The notes below the pieces were generated by a model that did no database searches, had not been told where the DNA came from, and saw nothing but the letters and a program-made list of their open reading frames with translations. Made by a program: the position numbers and the translations under genes. From Rhizorhabdus wittichii RW1 (lineage in GTDB: Bacteria; Pseudomonadota; Alphaproteobacteria; Sphingomonadales; Sphingomonadaceae), in NCBI GenBank assembly GCA_000016765.1, contig CP000699.1, positions 310,001 to 374,000 on the forward strand: a stretch of 64,000 nt of DNA. The letters are read 5' to 3'. Of the stretch, positions 41,788 through 50,430 are shown one piece after another (the first letter of the stretch is position 1; each line of letters starts with the position of its first letter).

Positions 41788-44121
41788 ATGGCTTTCCGCA
41801 GAACCTGTCTCCTGGCTTGCGCGGCCTCGCTGCTGCCGCAGCTCGCGGCGGCGCAGACGGCTTCGCCGCCCGCCGAGGCCGAGGCTGCCGTCACCGGCGC
41901 CGCCGACAGCGGCGAGATCATCGTCACCGCCCGCCGCCGCGCGGAATCGCTGCAGGACGTGCCGATCTCGGTCAGCGCGATCTCGGGCAAGGCGCTGACC
42001 CAGGGCGGAGTCACCGACGCGCTCAGCTTCCAATCGCGGGTGCCGTCGCTCAGCCTCACCAACCAGGGCACCACCCGGTCCGAGCTCGGCTTCTCGATCC
42101 GCGGCCAGCGCACCCAGGAATCGCAGCTTCTCACCGATCCGCCGGTCGGCACCTATTTCGCCGAGGTGGTGCAGGCGCGCAGCACCGGCTTCGCCAACAC
42201 GCTCTACGACCTGGAGTCGGTGCAAGTGCTGAAGGGCGTGCAGGGCACGCTGTTCGGGCGCAACATGACCGGCGGCGCGGTGCTGGTCGAGCCGGCCAAG
42301 CCGACCGACCAGCTCGCCGCCGAGGTGCGCGGGCAGATCGGCAATTTCGACCTGCGCGACGCCTATGCGATGCTCAACCTGCCGATATCCGACGGGATCG
42401 CCGTCCGCTTCGCCGGCAAGACCCATGAGCGCGACGGCTTCACCAAGGACGTCAGCAGCGGCCGCGATTATGACGACCAGAATTACGACACGTTCCGCGT
42501 CTCGCTGGCGATCAACCCGGCGGAGAACATCGAGTCGACCACGATCTTCGACTGGGTCCGCACCCGCGAGCACGGCACCGCGCTGGTCGGCACCGCCGCC
42601 AACCCCGCCGCGCCGGCGATCGCCGGCTATGCGGCGCTGCGCGGCTTCGGCATTCCGGTGTCGGACGTGCTGGCGCAGTTCGCCGCGCAGGCCGCGCGCC
42701 CGCACTATCGCTTCGACACGGCGGCGGGCGAGGACGGCACGCTCGACGCCTATGGCGTCAAGCCGTTCGAGCATCTGAAGAATTACGGGATCACCAACCG
42801 CAGCTCGATCGACCTGGGCGGCGTCACGATCAAGAACATCTTCGGCTACCGCCGGCTCAAGTTCAACCAGATCATGGACCTGGACGGCGTCCCCGCCTTC
42901 CTGATCAACAGCAACCGCTTCCGCGACATCAAGCAGTATAGCGAGGAGCTTCAGGCGCAGGGCAAGGCGTTCGACGACCGGCTGACCTATGTGGTCGGCG
43001 CCTATTATTTCCTGGAGAAGGGCACCGACGGATCGACGTCGAGCCAGTTCCCCGAACTGGCGATCGCCGGCCAGGGCCTGCCGCTGACCACGCCGGCCTC
43101 GACCTTCCTCAACGCCTATGTCGGGCAGGGCAGGGCGAAGACGGGGGCCCTCTACGCGGCGGGCACCTATAATTTCACCAACCAGTTCAAGCTCTCGGCC
43201 GGCATCCGCTACACCGAGGACAAGCGCCGCGCGACGGTGACCGCCTATTATCCCAATCTCGGCGCCTGCCTGTTCCGGCTCGCCGACGGCACCACGCCGA
43301 GCCTCGCGAACTGCCCGCAGACCAATGCCAAGAAATGGGACGACGTCACCTGGGACGTGACCCTGCAATATGAGCCGAACGACGGCCTCACCGCCTATGT
43401 CTCCACCCGGCGCGGCTTCCGCGCGGGCGGCTTCTCGCTACGGGCGGCCTCGACCGCCGAACTGGCGCCGTTCAACCCGGAGACGGTGCAGGAATATGAG
43501 ATCGGCCTGAAGAACCGGGCCGACCTCGGCGGCGGCGCGGCGCTCAGGACCAGCCTCGCGCTGTTCTACCAGGATTACAAGAACGTCCAGAAGCAGGCCT
43601 CGTCGATCGACGCGGCCGGCAACGTCAACACGATCATCACCAACACCGCGCGGCAGAAGCATTATGGCGGCGAACTGGAGGCGACCCTGTCCGCCGGGGC
43701 GATCGACCTGACCGCCTTCTATTCCTATGTGAAGGTCGACATCAGCAAGGGCCGGCAGCCCGGCGAGTTCGAACTGGTCGGCGCGCCGCATCACCAGCTC
43801 GGCGCCAATCTGAGCTACCGCCTGCCGCTGTCGGAGAGCGTCGGCGCGGCCTCGCTCAACGCCAATGTCGCCTATCGGAGCAAGCAGCATCTCGACAAGA
43901 ACGACGTGCTCGCCACCGAGCCGGGCTATGCGCTCGTCAACCTGCGCGCGAACCTCGACAATATCGCCGGCACCGGCTTCGGCGCGGCGCTGTTCGTTAA
44001 CAACGCCACCGACAAATATTATCGGATCGGCGTGATCGGCATCTACAACGAGGCCGGTTACATCTCGAGCGTCTATGGCGAGCCGAGGACCTACGGCCTG
44101 GAGGTTTCGTACCGCTTCTGA
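41788..44121 (+). CDS. TonB-dependent outer-membrane receptor 2
   Basis: The 777-residue protein has a signal peptide (MAFRRTCLLACAASLLPQLAAAQ), a TonB-box-like EIIVTA at about 43-48, and a plug (LQDVPISVSAISGKAL, LFGRNMTGGAVLVEP). The barrel ends LEVSYRF with terminal Phe. The plug is very similar to receptor 1, so the two probably take related substrates. The start at 41788 has GAGAGGAGGATC upstream; an in-frame ATG 102 bp earlier would break the signal peptide. A strong terminator follows. Confidence 0.95.
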   Translation: MAFRRTCLLACAASLLPQLAAAQTASPPAEAEAAVTGAADSGEIIVTARRRAESLQDVPISVSAISGKALTQGGVTDALSFQSRVPSLSLTNQGTTRSELGFSIRGQRTQESQLLTDPPVGTYFAEVVQARSTGFANTLYDLESVQVLKGVQGTLFGRNMTGGAVLVEPAKPTDQLAAEVRGQIGNFDLRDAYAMLNLPISDGIAVRFAGKTHERDGFTKDVSSGRDYDDQNYDTFRVSLAINPAENIESTTIFDWVRTREHGTALVGTAANPAAPAIAGYAALRGFGIPVSDVLAQFAAQAARPHYRFDTAAGEDGTLDAYGVKPFEHLKNYGITNRSSIDLGGVTIKNIFGYRRLKFNQIMDLDGVPAFLINSNRFRDIKQYSEELQAQGKAFDDRLTYVVGAYYFLEKGTDGSTSSQFPELAIAGQGLPLTTPASTFLNAYVGQGRAKTGALYAAGTYNFTNQFKLSAGIRYTEDKRRATVTAYYPNLGACLFRLADGTTPSLANCPQTNAKKWDDVTWDVTLQYEPNDGLTAYVSTRRGFRAGGFSLRAASTAELAPFNPETVQEYEIGLKNRADLGGGAALRTSLALFYQDYKNVQKQASSIDAAGNVNTIITNTARQKHYGGELEATLSAGAIDLTAFYSYVKVDISKGRQPGEFELVGAPHHQLGANLSYRLPLSESVGAASLNANVAYRSKQHLDKNDVLATEPGYALVNLRANLDNIAGTGFGAALFVNNATDKYYRIGVIGIYNEAGYISSVYGEPRTYGLEVSYRF

Positions 44122-44139
44122 GGCTTCGAAGCGGGAGAC

Positions 44140-44173
44140 TGGCGGCCGGTCTTCACGCCGGCCGCCATTTTTT
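44140..44173. terminator. Rho-independent terminator after TonB receptor 2
   Basis: A perfect 10-bp stem (44140-44149 with 44158-44167) with an 8-base loop is followed by six T residues. It lies between convergent genes. The complementary strand carries A residues before the stem and no clear T-run after it, so it should act mainly on the plus strand. Confidence 0.85.
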
Positions 44174-44180
44174 GTGAGCC

Positions 44181-45113
44181 TCAGTCGCGCCTGACGAAGC
44201 GGTTGGGAATGTCACCGAACAGATAGGCGCGGTTGGCCTCCTCGTCGAAGGCGTCGAGCGTCCAGCCGCCGGGATGGAAGCTGGTGCGGATCGCCTCGGG
44301 CTCGGGGATCAGCGCCACCTCGTCGCCCTGGATGTAGAAGTCGCGGCCGCTGACATGGCCGGCGGCGTCGGTGCAGAGCCACGCCACCAGTGCGGCGACA
44401 TGCTCGGGCAGGGCGGTCATGCGCGGCGCCGCCATCGGCTTGTTCCACAGCAGCGGGATGCCGAGCCGTGCCGATTCCGCGATCGTCGCGTCGATCTCCG
44501 GCGTGTGGGTGCCGGTCAGGTGCGACACCGGCCGGATCATGTTGCAGCGGACGCCGAACTCGCCCAGGTCGCGCGCGATCGAGCGGGTGAGGCCGAGCAC
44601 GCCTTCCTTGGCGGCCGAATAATTGCCCATCCCCCAATGGCCGAAGCCGGATGGCGAGCCGGTGTTGACGATCGCGCCCGATCGCTGCCCGATCATGTGC
44701 CGGGCGGCGGCGCGGCAGCTGTGGAAGGTCGCGGTCAGGCTGACGTCGACGCAGAGCCGCCAGTCCTCGTCGGTCATCCGGTCGATGCGCGCGGGGCGGA
44801 CGATGCCGGCGTTGTTGACGAGGATGTCGATCCGGCCCCACCGGTCGATCGCGGCCTGGACCGCCGCCTCGGCGCCGTCGCGGGTCGCGACGCTCGAACA
44901 TTGGCCGATCGCCTCGCCGCCCACGTCGCGTATCTCCTTGGCGACAGTTTCAGCCAGCGAGGCGTCGGCCGCCTCGGTGCCATAGGGTCCGCCGCCGAGA
45001 TCGTTGACCACCACCCGCGCGCCCTGTTCGGCCAGCAGCATCGCCTCGGCCCGGCCGATATTGCGTCCGGCGCCGGTCACCACCGCCACCTTGCCCTCGA
45101 GTCTTCCCGCCAT
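44181..45113 (-). CDS. SDR family protein, multifunctional enzyme 2-like
   Basis: The 310-residue SDR has TGAGRNIGRAEA at 13-24, NDLGGGPYG (the multifunctional-enzyme loop), NNAG at 100-103, S150-region and Y165xxxK169. The extended C-terminal tail (about 50 residues, GGWTLDAFDEEANRAYLFGDIP) is shared in style with the SDRs at 1704 and 45496. It likely oxidises a (3R)-hydroxyacyl-CoA or ring alcohol. ATG at 45113 is preferred because GGAGGAG lies against the earlier ATG at 45119. It is divergent from the small repeat protein. Confidence 0.87.
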   Translation of the reverse strand: MAGRLEGKVAVVTGAGRNIGRAEAMLLAEQGARVVVNDLGGGPYGTEAADASLAETVAKEIRDVGGEAIGQCSSVATRDGAEAAVQAAIDRWGRIDILVNNAGIVRPARIDRMTDEDWRLCVDVSLTATFHSCRAAARHMIGQRSGAIVNTGSPSGFGHWGMGNYSAAKEGVLGLTRSIARDLGEFGVRCNMIRPVSHLTGTHTPEIDATIAESARLGIPLLWNKPMAAPRMTALPEHVAALVAWLCTDAAGHVSGRDFYIQGDEVALIPEPEAIRTSFHPGGWTLDAFDEEANRAYLFGDIPNRFVRRD

Positions 45114-45257
45114 CCGCATCTCCTCCGTTTCGGGCGGAGCCTAATCGGCGGCGGGAGAGGGGACCAAGCCGGGTGGCGCCGCCATCATGCTGATGATGAG
45201 TTTGCCGTGCGCGGCGCGCGCATGATAGCCTGCGGGAAAGCGATGGAGGGAGAGGCC

Positions 45258-45476
45258 TTGAGCAAGGACATCAGCGACGAGGAAAGCCGTCGCATCATGG
45301 CGACGGCGACGGACGTGCGGCCCGACGAGAACGTCCACCGCGATCCCGCGCTGGCGCCGCCGCCGGTGGCCAAGGCGCGGCCGGTGACCAGCCAGGAGAG
45401 CCGGGTGATCATGGCGCTGGCGACCGACATGCGGCCTCTGGAGAATATCCATCCGGAGCGCGACGAGGAAGCTTAG
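45258..45476 (+). CDS. Small protein with two tandem 19-residue repeats, unknown function
   Basis: I do not recognise this family. The frame from TTG 45258 (preceded by GGAGGGAGAGG) gives 72 residues; an ATG at 45243 would add five. Residues 9-27 and 47-65 are repeats of the pattern ESRxIMAxATDxRPxENxH, 14 of 19 identical, joined by a Pro-rich linker with ALAPPPVAKARPV. The protein is acidic at the ends and lacks a signal peptide or membrane segment. It stands alone between a divergent SDR and a convergent one. The repeated pattern, good ribosome site and codon use argue that it is translated. Confidence 0.6.
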   Translation: MSKDISDEESRRIMATATDVRPDENVHRDPALAPPPVAKARPVTSQESRVIMALATDMRPLENIHPERDEEA

Positions 45477-45495
45477 GTTCCATCAGGGGGCGGGT

Positions 45496-46446
45496 CTATC
45501 CCCGTTCCACCTCGGGGCCGAAGTCGGCGCTGGCCGTGGCGGTCCAGGGGAAATGCTCGAAATAGCGGGCGCCGGCTTCGGCCTGGTCGTGGACCACGGT
45601 CAGTCGGCTCTCGTCGATGATCCGGTTGAGCACCCCCGCGACCTGCTCGGCGCCGAGGGTCGGATCGCAGACTTCGCCGGTCTCGGCCATCACCAGGCTC
45701 GACAGCCGCCCGCCGCCGGTCAGCCAGATGCGGCCGGACAGGGTGCAGTCGCGGCTCAGGAACCAGGCCATCGCCGCGGCGACCTGTTCGGGCGGGAGAT
45801 GGTCGCGGAACCAGGCGACCGTCGCCGGGTCGGGAATCTGCTCGATCATCCGCGAATAGGATGTCGGCATCACCGCGTTGACGAGGATGCCGAGCGGCCG
45901 GCCCTCGATCGCGGCGTCAAGGGTGAGGCCGATCATGCCCGCCTTGGCCGCCGCATAGGGCGCGTTGCCGCCGACGCCGAGCGCGCCGTTCGAGCTGATG
46001 TTGAGGATGCGGCCGTAGCCCTGCACCGCCATCAGCGCCCATACCGCGCGCATCAGATGATGGCCGCCGATCAGGTTGGTCGCATAATGGCGCTCGATAT
46101 CCTCGTCCCGATGGCTGGTGAAGGAACCGGCCAGCGCGGTGCCGGCATTGTTGACGAGGATGTCGACCCGCCCGAAGGCGTCGAGCGCGGCGCGGACGAT
46201 GGCGCGGGCCGCGTCGGCGGTCCCGACGGCCTGGCCGTTCGCCTCGGCCTGACCGCCCGCCGCGCGAATTTCGGCGGCGACGGCTTCCGCCGGGCCGGGC
46301 GTGCCGTCCTGCTGCCCCAGCACGCCGCCGCCATAGTCGTTGACCAGCACCCGCGCCCCGCGCCGCGCCAGTTCGAGCGCATAGGCGCGGCCCATGCCGC
46401 CGCCCGCGCCGGTGACGATCGCCACCTGTCCGTCGAAGCGGATCAT
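45496..46446 (-). CDS. SDR family protein, multifunctional enzyme 2-like
   Basis: The 316-residue SDR has TGAGGGMGRAYA at 12-23, NDYGGG, NNAG at 99-102 and Y164xxxK168. A long C-terminal tail (SRLTVVHDQAEAGARYFEHFPWTATAS) extends past the catalytic fold. It is a probable dehydrogenase of a (3R)-hydroxyacyl-CoA or steroid-like alcohol. The start overlaps the stop of the SDR at 46443 (ATGA). It is the last member of a coupled run: the SDRs at 47327 and 46443, then this gene. Confidence 0.87.
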   Translation of the reverse strand: MIRFDGQVAIVTGAGGGMGRAYALELARRGARVLVNDYGGGVLGQQDGTPGPAEAVAAEIRAAGGQAEANGQAVGTADAARAIVRAALDAFGRVDILVNNAGTALAGSFTSHRDEDIERHYATNLIGGHHLMRAVWALMAVQGYGRILNISSNGALGVGGNAPYAAAKAGMIGLTLDAAIEGRPLGILVNAVMPTSYSRMIEQIPDPATVAWFRDHLPPEQVAAAMAWFLSRDCTLSGRIWLTGGGRLSSLVMAETGEVCDPTLGAEQVAGVLNRIIDESRLTVVHDQAEAGARYFEHFPWTATASADFGPEVERG

Positions 46447-47327
46447 GAGCCGTTCGCCGCGTTGGCCAGCTCGGGCATCAGCTCGGCGCCCGAGGCGAAG
46501 GAGCTGGTCCATTCGGGCTTGGGCTCCAATCGCGCCATCACCTCGTCGATCGGGCCGCTCGACAGTTCCTCGATCGGCCCTTCGAGGATCTGGACGCGGC
46601 GGACATGGCCGGCGCCGGCATGATAGATGCCGCCCGAGCTGCCGCAGCGATCGCTCGCCAGCCAGCCGACCACCGGGGCGACCCGGTCGGCCGAGGCGTA
46701 ATCGGCCCATTTCTCGTCGAAATGCGCCGCCGACATCGGCGTATAGGCGGCGGGCGCGATCACGTTGATCCGGATATCGGCGCCCTCGGGCACGTCGAGC
46801 GCGATCGAGCGGGCGAGGCCGATCATCGCCGCCTTCGAGGCGCCATAGGCGGGCGAGCGCATCTGGCCCCACAGCCCCGCGCTCGACGCGGTGAGGACGA
46901 TCCGGCCATAGCCGCGCGCCGTCATCGCCGGCCACGCCGCCTTCAGCCCATGGATGCAGCCCCACAGGTTGATGTCGATCACCTCGCGCATATCGTCGGC
47001 GGTGACTGCGCCGAATTCGCCCCAGCGCACCACCCCCGCATTGCTGACGAGGATGTCGATCCCGCCGAAGCGGCTGAGCGCGAGATCGGCCAGCTCGGCC
47101 GCCGCCGCCTCGGATTCGACCGGCCCGTCATGCGCCACCGCGCGGCCGCCGGCCGCGACGATCTCGTCCACGGTCGCCTGCGCCGCCGAGCCGCCGTCCG
47201 CCGCCGGCCGGTTGCTGGCGACCACCGCGCAGCCGCGCGCGGCGAGCCAGCGGGCATAGGCGCGGCCGAGGCCCTTGGCGGCGCCGGTGACGATCGCCGT
47301 GCGGCCGGTGAAGTCGAGCTCCGCCAT
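46443..47327 (-). CDS. SDR family oxidoreductase
   Basis: The 294-residue SDR has TGAAKGLGRAYA at 14-25, SNR after beta-2, SNAG at 95-98 in place of NNAG, S148 in LTASSAG and Y161xxxK165. The tail is longer than a minimal SDR (GHVRRVQILEGPIEELSSGP). It probably acts on a bulky acyl-CoA or alcohol. The start at 47327 shares one base with the stop of the next upstream SDR (TGATG), so all three SDRs here are translationally coupled. Confidence 0.87.
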   Translation of the reverse strand: MAELDFTGRTAIVTGAAKGLGRAYARWLAARGCAVVASNRPAADGGSAAQATVDEIVAAGGRAVAHDGPVESEAAAAELADLALSRFGGIDILVSNAGVVRWGEFGAVTADDMREVIDINLWGCIHGLKAAWPAMTARGYGRIVLTASSAGLWGQMRSPAYGASKAAMIGLARSIALDVPEGADIRINVIAPAAYTPMSAAHFDEKWADYASADRVAPVVGWLASDRCGSSGGIYHAGAGHVRRVQILEGPIEELSSGPIDEVMARLEPKPEWTSSFASGAELMPELANAANGS

Positions 47328-48085
47328 CAGAGCATCATCTGGCCGCCGTCGACGTTGATCGTCTGGCCGGTGACGTAGCGGCTGTCGTCGCTGGCCAGGA
47401 ACAACGCGGCCGGGCCGATGTCCTCGGCGCAGTCGCCCAGATAGCCGAGCGCGACGAGCTTCATCACCTTCTCGGCCTCCTCGGGGAAGTCCTTGACCCA
47501 TTGCTCGGCGATCGGGCTCAGCGCGGCGGGGCAGATCACGTTGACGCGGACCTTGTGCTTGCCCAGCTCGCGCGCGGCGGTGCGCGACAGGCCGCGAATG
47601 GCCTCCTTGGTAGCGGCATAGGCGGCGAAGCCGATGCCGCCGTGGATGCCTTCATAGGAGCCGAAGTTGATGATCGATCCGCCGCCGCGCTTCTTCATCG
47701 CGGGCAGCGCCGCCTGCATGTGCTGGAAGGTGCCGTAGAGCCCCGAGTTGATCGTCAGCGCGAACAGATCGTCGTCGGTATCCTCGAACAGCGCGCCGGG
47801 GCGCGAGGTCTGGGCGTTGTTGACCAGGATGTCGAGCCCGCCGAACAGTTCTACCGCCCTGGCGACGGCCGCCTCGGCATCGGCGCGGACCCCGGCGGTG
47901 CCGGCGATCCAGGCGGCGTCGCCGCCGGCCGCCTTGAGTTCGGCGACCGCCGCCTCCAGCTTGTCGGGGGTGCGGCCGGTGATCAGCACCCTGGCGCCTT
48001 CGCGCGCGAAGACCTGGGTGATGCCCTGGCCCACGCCCTGACCGCCGCCGGTGATGATCGCGACCTTGCCGCTGAGCCTGCCCAT
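47327..48085 (-). CDS. SDR family oxidoreductase
   Basis: The 252-residue classical SDR has TGGGQGVGQG at 12-21, TGRT after beta-2, NNAQ at 89-92 (Gly of NNAG replaced by Gln), S143 and Y156xxxK160, and it ends YVTGQTINVDGGQ. It is coupled to the SDR at 46443. It starts 17 bp after the Rieske 2 stop, so the oxygenase and three SDRs look like one minus-strand operon in which the SDRs handle the diol or alcohol products. Confidence 0.9.
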   Translation of the reverse strand: MGRLSGKVAIITGGGQGVGQGITQVFAREGARVLITGRTPDKLEAAVAELKAAGGDAAWIAGTAGVRADAEAAVARAVELFGGLDILVNNAQTSRPGALFEDTDDDLFALTINSGLYGTFQHMQAALPAMKKRGGGSIINFGSYEGIHGGIGFAAYAATKEAIRGLSRTAARELGKHKVRVNVICPAALSPIAEQWVKDFPEEAEKVMKLVALGYLGDCAEDIGPAALFLASDDSRYVTGQTINVDGGQMML

Positions 48086-48102
48086 CTTCCTTGTCTCCCG
48101 AT

Positions 48103-49446
48103 CTATTCGCTGATGAATTCGCGCAGGGCGCGGTGGAAATTGGACACGCTCTTCTCCTGCACGGGGTTGGTGCGCGATCCGGTGAAGCCCCGCGACCGCA
48201 TGCCGCGCTGGACCTCGGTCATGTTCTGGAAATCCTGTTCGAGGATCAGGCCCCAGCCGTCGTGATCCTTCCAGTCCGCGAAACATTGCCGTTCGAGCGG
48301 AGGCTCCTCGCCTTCCGGGTAGAGCAGCAGCGAATAGACCTCGAAGATGCAGCGCTCGGGATCGTCGCGGTCGGGCCGCGCGCGATAGGCGAGCATCGCG
48401 TCGGGCGCGGGCAGGAACACCATGTTGGGGAAGAGGTGCCAGTCGGCGCCGGCCCGCGCGATCTCCTCGGGGGTGAGCGCCGGGAAGGGGATGCCGCGCT
48501 CGCCGGCCGCCTCATAGGCGATCTGGCCGTATTTCATCAGCACGTCGAGCAGGCTGGCCTCGGCCGGAAGCTCCTCGACCAGCCGGTCCATCAGCCCGGC
48601 CATGTGCGGCGGGATCGAGGCCTTCAGGTCCTGTTCGAGCATCAGCACGAAGTCGCGGACATTGTGCCGATAGTCGACCGTCCGGGCGGCCAGCCGCGGC
48701 GATCGCTCGCCCAGCGAGATGCGGCCGGGGGCGAGCTGGTAGCTGCCGTGTCGGCCCTCGGCATGGGCCAGCGCCTCGTCGTCGTGGACGGGCAATAGCT
48801 GGGTGTGGGTGGTCTGGACGTGATAGCCCTCGTTGAAGGCTTCGAGCGCGGTCTTCCAGTTGCAGGCGATGCCGGTCGACTTGTACCAGCGATAGCGCAT
48901 CCTCTCGAACGGATAGTTGCGGAACACCTCCGGCAGCGGCGCCAGGAATTCGAGCAGCGGCTCGGTCTCCTCGCTCATGCAGACGAACACCCAGCCGCCC
49001 CAGCTGTCGACCCGCACCTTGGGCAGGGCGATGTCCTCGTCCTTCAGGCTGCCGTCCCAATTGTCGCGGTCGACGACATGGGCGATGGTGCCGTCGAGCT
49101 TCCACGACCAGCCATGGAAGCGGCAATGGAGCCGCGCGGCATGGCCGCAGCCCTCGGCCAGCCGGCGGCCGCGATGCTGGCAGGCATTGTGATAGGCGGC
49201 GATGCGGTCGGGCGCGGTGCGGACGACGATGATCGACTCGTCGAGCACGTCATAGGTCACATAGTCGCCGACCCGGGGAATCTCCTCCTCGCGGCAGGCC
49301 ATCTGCCAGGTGCGCGGCCACAACCGCTCGGCCTCGCGCCGGGCGAAGTCGCGCGAGACATAATCTTCCTTGGGGATGAAGTCGTCGGGCCCGGCCTTGG
49401 CGCGCCGGGTGATCTCGGGCTGCATCTGTTGCACTGGCTGATCCAC
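48103..49446 (-). CDS. Rieske aromatic ring-hydroxylating oxygenase, alpha subunit 2
   Basis: The roughly 447-residue paralogue of the alpha subunit at 34488 has C89-x-H91 (CQHRGRR), C108-x2-H111 (HCRFHGW) and H209/H214 in NEGYHVQTTH. It keeps the C-terminal ILEQDFQNMTEVQRGMRSRGF block seen in copy 1 (ILEQDFQNMEAVQKGMKSRVF). Reductase and ferredoxin genes are not seen. The start is GTG 49446, after GGGAGAGGATC, or ATG 49425, which has no ribosome site. It heads an operon with three SDRs. Confidence 0.92.
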   Translation of the reverse strand: MDQPVQQMQPEITRRAKAGPDDFIPKEDYVSRDFARREAERLWPRTWQMACREEEIPRVGDYVTYDVLDESIIVVRTAPDRIAAYHNACQHRGRRLAEGCGHAARLHCRFHGWSWKLDGTIAHVVDRDNWDGSLKDEDIALPKVRVDSWGGWVFVCMSEETEPLLEFLAPLPEVFRNYPFERMRYRWYKSTGIACNWKTALEAFNEGYHVQTTHTQLLPVHDDEALAHAEGRHGSYQLAPGRISLGERSPRLAARTVDYRHNVRDFVLMLEQDLKASIPPHMAGLMDRLVEELPAEASLLDVLMKYGQIAYEAAGERGIPFPALTPEEIARAGADWHLFPNMVFLPAPDAMLAYRARPDRDDPERCIFEVYSLLLYPEGEEPPLERQCFADWKDHDGWGLILEQDFQNMTEVQRGMRSRGFTGSRTNPVQEKSVSNFHRALREFISE

Positions 49447-49619
49447 GTCGCTCGATCCTCTCCCGGCGGACGGGAAGACAGGACAGCGGCGGCCCTTGCG
49501 CGTCAATGCGTTAAGGCGACTGCCTGCACCTTCATCACCAATCTGATCGGTTGCCGGGGCCGATTGTGCCGCCCGGCAAAGCCCCCGATGGTCGGCTCCT
49601 CACCAGCGGAAGGAGCGGC

Positions 49620-50417
49620 ATGGCGCAGCGATGGTTCGTCACCGGCGTGGCCGGCGGATTGGGGCAGGCGCTGGCGACGGCGCTGCTCGATCGCGGCGAC
49701 ATCGTCGTCGGCACCGCGCGGCGCGTCGCCGAGGCGGAGGCCTTCGCCCGCAGCCGGCCGGGCGCCGCGCACGGCATCGCGCTCGATCTCGACGATCATG
49801 CCCGCATCGCGGCGGCGGTCGAGCAGGCGATGGCGCTGGCGGGCGGCGGAATCGACGTCGTCGTCAACAATGCCGGCCGCAGCCTGTTCGCGCCGGTCGA
49901 GGAGACCCCGCTCGACGACGCCAAGGCGCTGTTCGCGACCAACCTCTTCGGGCCGATGGCGGTGATGCAGGCCTTCCTGCCGCACGTCCGCCGCCAGGGG
50001 CGGGGGACCTTCGTCACCATCTCCTCGGGCTGCGGGCTGATGGGGGTGCCGGGGCTCGGCGCCTATTGCGCCAGCAAGTTCGCGCTCGAAGGCCTTTGCG
50101 AGACGCTGGCGATCGAGATGGCCGGCTTCGGTGGCCGGATGATGCTGGTCGAGCCCGGCGCGGTGCGGACCCGCTTCATCAGCCACGGCACCGCCGAGGT
50201 CGGCGCACGGGGTGGCCACTACGGCACTCTCGACGGCGGCAAGGACCTGCTCGACGCCTATTACCAGGACAAGGCGATGGCGCCCGAGGCGGTGGCCGCT
50301 GCGATCCTGGCGGCGCTGGACGGCGGCGATCCGCCGCCGCGCCTGGTGCTGGGCGACGATACCCGGCCGGGCGCGCGGGCGAAGTTCCAGGCGCTCGCCG
50401 ACATGCTGGCCGATTGA
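49620..50417 (+). CDS. SDR family oxidoreductase
   Basis: The 265-residue SDR of the fold with TGVAGGLGQA at 8-17, TARR after beta-2, NNAG at 83-86, S135/S136 and Y149xxxK153. It has the GCGLMGVPGLGAYCASKFALEGL pattern of retinol/oxidoreductase-like (DltE-like) SDRs. The C-terminus is not VDGG-type. AAGGAGCGGC precedes the ATG. A 173-bp gap separates it from the divergent Rieske 2 gene. The DUF1214 gene follows 13 bp downstream, so they share an operon. Confidence 0.88.
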   Translation: MAQRWFVTGVAGGLGQALATALLDRGDIVVGTARRVAEAEAFARSRPGAAHGIALDLDDHARIAAAVEQAMALAGGGIDVVVNNAGRSLFAPVEETPLDDAKALFATNLFGPMAVMQAFLPHVRRQGRGTFVTISSGCGLMGVPGLGAYCASKFALEGLCETLAIEMAGFGGRMMLVEPGAVRTRFISHGTAEVGARGGHYGTLDGGKDLLDAYYQDKAMAPEAVAAAILAALDGGDPPPRLVLGDDTRPGARAKFQALADMLAD

Positions 50418-50430
50418 CGGGAGAAGGACG

